Source: CAJQND01 sp051010055
GTDB taxonomy: Bacteria > Pseudomonadota > Alphaproteobacteria > Rhizobiales > CAJQND01
DNA: 26,056 nt
Assembly (NCBI GenBank): GCA_051010055.1
Contig: JBPCVY010000272.1
Span: 1-26,056 of the forward strand
Direction: 5' to 3'
The number at the start of each line of letters is the position of its first letter. The first letter of the stretch is position 1. This document shows positions 22,262 through 26,056 of the stretch, in pieces. The notes under the pieces were generated by a model. The model did no database searches. It was not told the DNA's origin and was given only the letters and a program-made list of their open reading frames with translations. The position numbers and the translations under genes are program-made.

Positions 22262-23728
22262 TTAAAATGATGGCATATTTGACCGCGCCAGCGTTCTCTC
22301 CACCGGGGTTGTTTCCTGCTTTACGAGTATTACCGTCATGGAATCGACCGCCCTGGGCTGGTTTGCCAGTTTGTCAGTTGCCATTCCGGAGGCGTGAAGT
22401 TCCTTTCCCAACTCAGACAGCTGATATTGCATTTTCGCCAAACTAAAGCGATGATCAAACCAACCCATATTCCAGAACCGGTCCGTAAAATCAAACCAAG
22501 AATTTTGATTGAATGCGCGGATGTTTGCAGGGTTTTGCCAGGCCCCGAGAGAAAGATCATAAGGGGCAGAGATATTGAGCTCACCTCCCACTTTCAGCAA
22601 TTTCAGACAGTTCTCCATCAATGCCGTCAGATCGGGAACTTGCTCCAATACATTATTGGCGATGATTACATCAAATCCGTCCTTTTCCAGCACAATTTTG
22701 CCAAGCCGTTCAGATTTCACTTTCACCGGAAATTCCAAAGGCTGGCTGAGATCAAAAACAATGTCTGGCTGAGTGCACTCCTCGACGTCGATGTTCAGGC
22801 AATCGGTCCGGTAATCCTGTCCGCTACCAAGATTTATTTTGGTGAAACTGGCTTTGCGGGATGCTGTTTTGGAAAGCGACCCCTCGCTCTTGAAATGGCT
22901 GAGCGTTCTTTTGACCGTTTCTTCGAAATTGTCCGCTGCAGCAGAATCTGAAAACGCCTTGATCTTGACCGCGCTTTCCGCCTCGAACCTTTTTGTGTCC
23001 GCCAGCAGTTCGCTTATGTAAGCAGTCATCGGCATGTCACCGGGAGTGAATATGGCATCCTCATAAAACTCCGGCGCGGAGCCTTCGGACCAGTTTTCGG
23101 AAATAACGGGGACACCATTGATGAGCGGGTAAAAGCACCTCACCTGTTGAAAAATCTCTTCGTCAAAATAGTGCGAGTTGAGAACAGCTTTTGCCTGCTC
23201 AATCAGCTCATCGCGCTCCCGGGCGTAAACCCCATACGCGCTATAAACATTGAGGTCTGTTGCTGACAAGGCCCGAAACTGTTCGTGGCGCCGGTCGTTC
23301 ATAGAACCATAAAACAGAAGATCGATTGATTTAGGTGTGGATTTGCCGAGCCGGTTCAGCTTTGGCTCATGGCACAGGCGAACCAGAGATTTGTTGCCGT
23401 GAGGGATAAATTCCATATTGCTCGGCGAATAGTCCCAAACGTATGAATTCTCGATGATTTTCTGATATTCGGCGCTGCGCCAACCGTTCTCTGCCTTGAG
23501 AATTTCAGAATTGAATATGACGGTGTTTGGCGGAAATTCTAAATCTTCTGAAGGATCGCAATGCGCGCCTAGTACGATATTGACCCCATCATGAATGATG
23601 CGGTTCTTTGCCATCGTTGTTCGATATCCCAGATTTTCGAGTTTGTAGAAGACAAACTCAGTCAATTCAGACAAAACATATGAATGTATATAGTCGGCAG
23701 GTTGGAAAAGGCAGACGTGAAATTTCAT
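22262..23728 (-). CDS. Glycosyltransferase-like/SAM methyltransferase fusion
   Basis: From the ATG at 23728 the protein has 488 residues in two parts. Residues 1-270 resemble the CgeB/GT-B-type glycosyltransferase family: the LLFYGSMNDRRHEQFRAL segment (137-154), YGVYARERDELIEQAKAVLNSHYF (165-188) and FYPLINGVPVISE (199-211). Residues 290-470 are a class I methyltransferase domain with INLGSGQDYRTDCLNIDVEE (298-317), NNVLEQVPDL (358-367) and LKVGGELNISAPYD (378-391), as in polysaccharide-modifying methyltransferases. It may modify a surface glycan, but the substrate is unknown. The frame is open to 23866; the start at 23728 gives the family-like MKFHVCLFQP, although its ribosome binding site is weak. 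The DNA is visibly AT-richer than its neighbours and the gene stands alone, which could mean transfer. Confidence 0.7.
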   Translation of the reverse strand: MKFHVCLFQPADYIHSYVLSELTEFVFYKLENLGYRTTMAKNRIIHDGVNIVLGAHCDPSEDLEFPPNTVIFNSEILKAENGWRSAEYQKIIENSYVWDYSPSNMEFIPHGNKSLVRLCHEPKLNRLGKSTPKSIDLLFYGSMNDRRHEQFRALSATDLNVYSAYGVYARERDELIEQAKAVLNSHYFDEEIFQQVRCFYPLINGVPVISENWSEGSAPEFYEDAIFTPGDMPMTAYISELLADTKRFEAESAVKIKAFSDSAAADNFEETVKRTLSHFKSEGSLSKTASRKASFTKINLGSGQDYRTDCLNIDVEECTQPDIVFDLSQPLEFPVKVKSERLGKIVLEKDGFDVIIANNVLEQVPDLTALMENCLKLLKVGGELNISAPYDLSLGAWQNPANIRAFNQNSWFDFTDRFWNMGWFDHRFSLAKMQYQLSELGKELHASGMATDKLANQPRAVDSMTVILVKQETTPVERTLARSNMPSF

Positions 23729-23973
23729 GGTGTCTATCTGATTTTTGGTAAGTCGGTGTTTGGCGGCAAAAAATATGCACCGCACCATAGGCAGATGTGT
23801 GAATGCGCGCAACCGCGCGGCCAGTCTGGCATCTGGCCCCTTAAATTCAATACACCCATTTCTCAAACCTGAACGGCCTGTTCATCGCCGGTTCATGGCA
23901 CTTCAGCTAGTCACGGAACAAGGCGATTTCGCCTGAGAATTTTTTTCCGATCCATTTTTTATGGAGAATTGTT

Positions 23974-25347
23974 TTGAAAACCAATCCTGCGATCCAACTG
24001 CTGAAAGCAACCGCACTTGGTGCTGTCGTGATTTGTACAGCAAACTTCATTGTGCCCCAATCAAATGCGCTGGCCCAAACGCCAGCGCAAATTCAAGAGG
24101 CTGAAGCAGCCGCTCAGCAATCTGAAAAGCGTGCGCGCAGAGCGTTGAAAAGGGCCAAGAGGCTTGAGAAAGAAAAATATGAAAAGCGCAAAGCCCTGAA
24201 GGCTGCCAAGCGCAAACAGAAAGCTGCTGAGCAGCGCGCTAGGAAAGAACAGGCCCGCATTGCAGCTGAGCGTAAGGGAAAGGCCGAGGCGCACCGGGCC
24301 CGTCAGGAACAAACACGAATTGAGGCCAAGCGGAAACGAAAAGCAGAAGTGCGCCGCGCACGCGAGGCCGAAGCAAGACGGGGGGCAGAGCTCAAGCATC
24401 GGGCCAAGGCGAAACGAGCAGCTGAACGTAGTCGCCGCATCGAGGCAAGAAAGATTGTCGAACGCGAGCGCCGCCGCATTGAAAAACAGGCACGGGCAAA
24501 GCGCAACCAAAGGCGAATTCCAAGCGCAGTGCCTGTTCCGGTCGATGCAAGAACCATCTCGAAGCGGCAGAATCCGGATGGGACAATCACGACCGTCCGC
24601 CGCCGCGCTGATGGTGCAGTTGTCCGCACCAAACGTGATCGCTATGGCAATGTAATCAGCCGCAAGGTTCACGACGGCGAAAAGGCCCGGCCCCGGAAAA
24701 AGGCGCAGCGTAAAGTGGTCAGCTTGCGCACCTACCGGCTGCGTAATGGCCGCACCAGAACAGTCAAGAAATTTTCGAACGGCAACACTGTTGTGATTGT
24801 CCGCGGGCGCGATGGCCACCTCATCAGGCGCAAAATCGTCGACCGGAACGGCTTTGAAAAAGTTGTTTTCGAGCGGGGTGATCGCCGCCGGGTGCGTTAT
24901 CACGACCGTGACATCAATATTTTCACACCACTCCCGCTGCCTATTCCAGCTGACCGGTATGTAGTTGAATCAGAAAGGACCTCAACCGAGCGGCTGGAGA
25001 GAACCTTCCGCGCCCCGCCCGTCTATGCACCGCAGCGCGGGTATTCAATTGACGAAGTGAAACGCGATCCCCAAGTGCGCTCAAGCGTGCGGCGCATTGA
25101 TCTTGATACTTTGACTTTCGCAACCGGTGATGCGCGCATTCCCCACTATCAAATCAACAAGCTTGCGCGGCTGGCAGAAACCATCCACCGGATTGTTTAT
25201 GACCGCCCGGGCGAGGTGTTCCTGATTGAAGGCCACACAGATGCGGTTGGTTCAGATGAAAGTAATCTCTATCTGTCAATCCACCGGGCAAATTCGGTGC
25301 GCCAGCTCAAAACCTTGAGACTGAAGGATATGGCGAGCACTATCTGA
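23974..25347 (+). CDS. Secreted coiled-coil protein with interrupted OmpA-like domain
   Basis: This 457-residue product has a signal peptide (1-34, ending NALA). A long Lys/Arg/Glu/Ala-rich helix spans about 36-180. A region of short YD-like repeats (NPDGTITTVRRRADGAVVR, RDRYGNVISRK, RGRDGHLIRRK) spans about 199-305. The first two thirds of a C-terminal OmpA/peptidoglycan-binding domain runs from about residue 374, with IEGHTDAVGSDESNLYLSIHRANSV (418-442). The expected end of the domain is missing: after residue 445 the frame runs 12 unrelated residues to a TGA. The lost end is found downstream in another frame. The start is a TTG at 23974 with GGAGA (23963-23967) spaced 6 bases. The protein probably links envelope or extracellular material to peptidoglycan. 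Confidence 0.75.
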   Translation: MKTNPAIQLLKATALGAVVICTANFIVPQSNALAQTPAQIQEAEAAAQQSEKRARRALKRAKRLEKEKYEKRKALKAAKRKQKAAEQRARKEQARIAAERKGKAEAHRARQEQTRIEAKRKRKAEVRRAREAEARRGAELKHRAKAKRAAERSRRIEARKIVERERRRIEKQARAKRNQRRIPSAVPVPVDARTISKRQNPDGTITTVRRRADGAVVRTKRDRYGNVISRKVHDGEKARPRKKAQRKVVSLRTYRLRNGRTRTVKKFSNGNTVVIVRGRDGHLIRRKIVDRNGFEKVVFERGDRRRVRYHDRDINIFTPLPLPIPADRYVVESERTSTERLERTFRAPPVYAPQRGYSIDEVKRDPQVRSSVRRIDLDTLTFATGDARIPHYQINKLARLAETIHRIVYDRPGEVFLIEGHTDAVGSDESNLYLSIHRANSVRQLKTLRLKDMASTI

Positions 25348-25436
25348 AAATCTCAACCTACGGCCCGGAACGACGCAACAGGCGCGTCACGGTGCGCCGT
25401 ATCAACCCGCTCCTGAAAGGTGCACATCTGGACTAG
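25311..25436 (+). pseudogene. Out-of-frame 3' end of the OmpA-like gene
   Basis: In the frame one base back from that of the upstream gene, these 41 codons read NLETEGYGEHYLKISTYG, then PERRNRRVTVRRINPLL, ending in TAG at 25434-25436. This is the standard C-terminus of the OmpA domain. The usual 9-10 residues that separate it from RANSVRQL are absent. The simplest reading is a deletion of about 28 or 31 bases (length one more than a multiple of three) near 25306-25311. A sequencing or assembly error is an alternative. Confidence 0.7.
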
Positions 25437-25446
25437 AGTTTACTGC

Positions 25447-26056
25447 CTACTCAGTACGAAGCACCGGCGATACCTTTGCGGTTAGGGCTCTCCAGGTGGT
25501 CGCAAGCCCCGCCAAAATGGTAGCGCTAGTTGCTCCGGCCACAGTAAAGAGCGCAGTTGACGTCGCAAAAGCCCAGCTGAACTCCATCACCTGGGTGACC
25601 ACCACCCAGGACGCGATGGTTCCCGCAATAAGCGCGAAAATCGATGTCACGGCCCCAAGCAGGCAATATTCAAGCAAAAAGGCCCCCAGCAAAACCCGCC
25701 GGGTGCCGCCAAGGGTTTTCAAGATAACAGCATCATAGATGCGTGCCCTGAGCCCGGTTGCCATGGCCCCGCCAAGAACGAGAATGCCCACCAGCAAGGT
25801 AATCAGGTTCGACCCGCGCACCGCAAACAAGAGCTTGCCGAGCAAATCGTTCACCGCATCCAGCGCTTCTTTTACTCGAACCGCGGTAACCGTTGGGAAA
25901 TCGCGCGCCACCGTTGCCATTAGTTCATCCTCGCCATCGGCATCCATTGTCACGGTCACCAGATATGTGTGCGGTGCTGCCCGCAATGTGTTTGGTGAGA
26001 ACACCATAACGAAATTGATGCCAAGGGAGCGCCACTCCACAGCCCGGGTGGAGGCA
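25447..26056 (-). CDS. ABC transporter permease, YbbP/FtsX-like (partial)
   Basis: Only the C-terminal part of about 200 residues is present; the frame stays open through the right edge. It begins ASTRAVEWRSLGINFVMVFSPN, then an extracytoplasmic segment. FtsX-type permease helices follow: SNLITLLVGILVLGGAMATGL, then RRVLLGAFLLEYCLLGAVTSIFALIAG, then a last helix ending WRALTAKVSPVLRTE. The pattern matches the YbbP-type permease of the YbbA/YbbP system, linked in annotation to lysophospholipase export. Its ATPase partner would lie beyond the window. It converges with the broken OmpA-like gene, 10 bp after that gene's distal stop. Confidence 0.82.
   Translation of the reverse strand, partial: ASTRAVEWRSLGINFVMVFSPNTLRAAPHTYLVTVTMDADGEDELMATVARDFPTVTAVRVKEALDAVNDLLGKLLFAVRGSNLITLLVGILVLGGAMATGLRARIYDAVILKTLGGTRRVLLGAFLLEYCLLGAVTSIFALIAGTIASWVVVTQVMEFSWAFATSTALFTVAGATSATILAGLATTWRALTAKVSPVLRTE

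Noticed and set aside
23921..23947. AGGCGA/TCGCCT hairpin followed by T residues upstream of the OmpA-like gene as a terminator or attenuator
   Set aside because: The stem is short with a 2-nt loop, and no upstream plus-strand gene would need it; no leader peptide was seen.

Overview
The window looks like ordinary chromosomal sequence from an alphaproteobacterium, most likely of the order Hyphomicrobiales (Rhizobiales). The signs are the ethylmalonyl-CoA pathway pair ecm/ccr, a ccmABCDG cytochrome c cluster divergent from acnA with an Irr-type iron box between them, a BA14K-family protein, a DUF2794 protein, a DUF1223 protein and rhizobial-style intergenic repeats. The genus cannot be named from the sequence. 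No phage, transposase, CRISPR array, rRNA, tRNA or recognisable defence system was seen.

Layout: 1-4750 holds an MFS transporter converging on ethylmalonyl-CoA mutase, which is divergent from crotonyl-CoA carboxylase/reductase. Together ccr and ecm catalyse two key steps of acetyl-CoA assimilation, and their shared upstream region carries several TTTGCAA-type boxes and an inverted repeat. 4945-5853 is a secreted, extremely arginine-rich BA14K protein. 5854-6069 is an intergenic region with two inverted repeats, one containing a sequence repeated at 11.07 kb. 6070-11673 is a run of single housekeeping genes, often in convergent or divergent pairs: L-2-hydroxyglutarate oxidase-like, SAM methyltransferase, AEC transporter, GluQ-RS, AlkA-like glycosylase, Nudix hydrolase and a MarR regulator.

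11678-14522 is the minus-strand operon ccmABCDG (heme export and thiol reduction for cytochrome c maturation), with mostly overlapping or touching genes. It is divergent from acnA (aconitase, 14694-17399), and a near-perfect Irr ICE-type box lies between them at 14627-14643. acnA ends in a strong terminator, followed by a secreted DUF1223 protein and, convergently, htpG. The 441-bp gap upstream of htpG holds a heat-shock-type promoter and a structured minus-strand element that ends in a T tract, a candidate small RNA. DUF2794 and a Bax inhibitor-1 family protein follow, converging on a shared strong terminator.

The right end holds a glycosyltransferase-like/methyltransferase fusion in visibly AT-richer DNA, a secreted coiled-coil OmpA-domain protein whose C-terminus is broken by an apparent deletion and frameshift, and the 3' part of a YbbP-type ABC permease that runs off the window.

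The most interesting items are regulatory and structural rather than a new multigene system: the candidate sRNA at 20.4 kb, the iron box at 14.63 kb, the TTTGCAA boxes at 3.3 kb, the OmpA frameshift, the arginine-rich BA14K protein and the glycosyltransferase-methyltransferase fusion.
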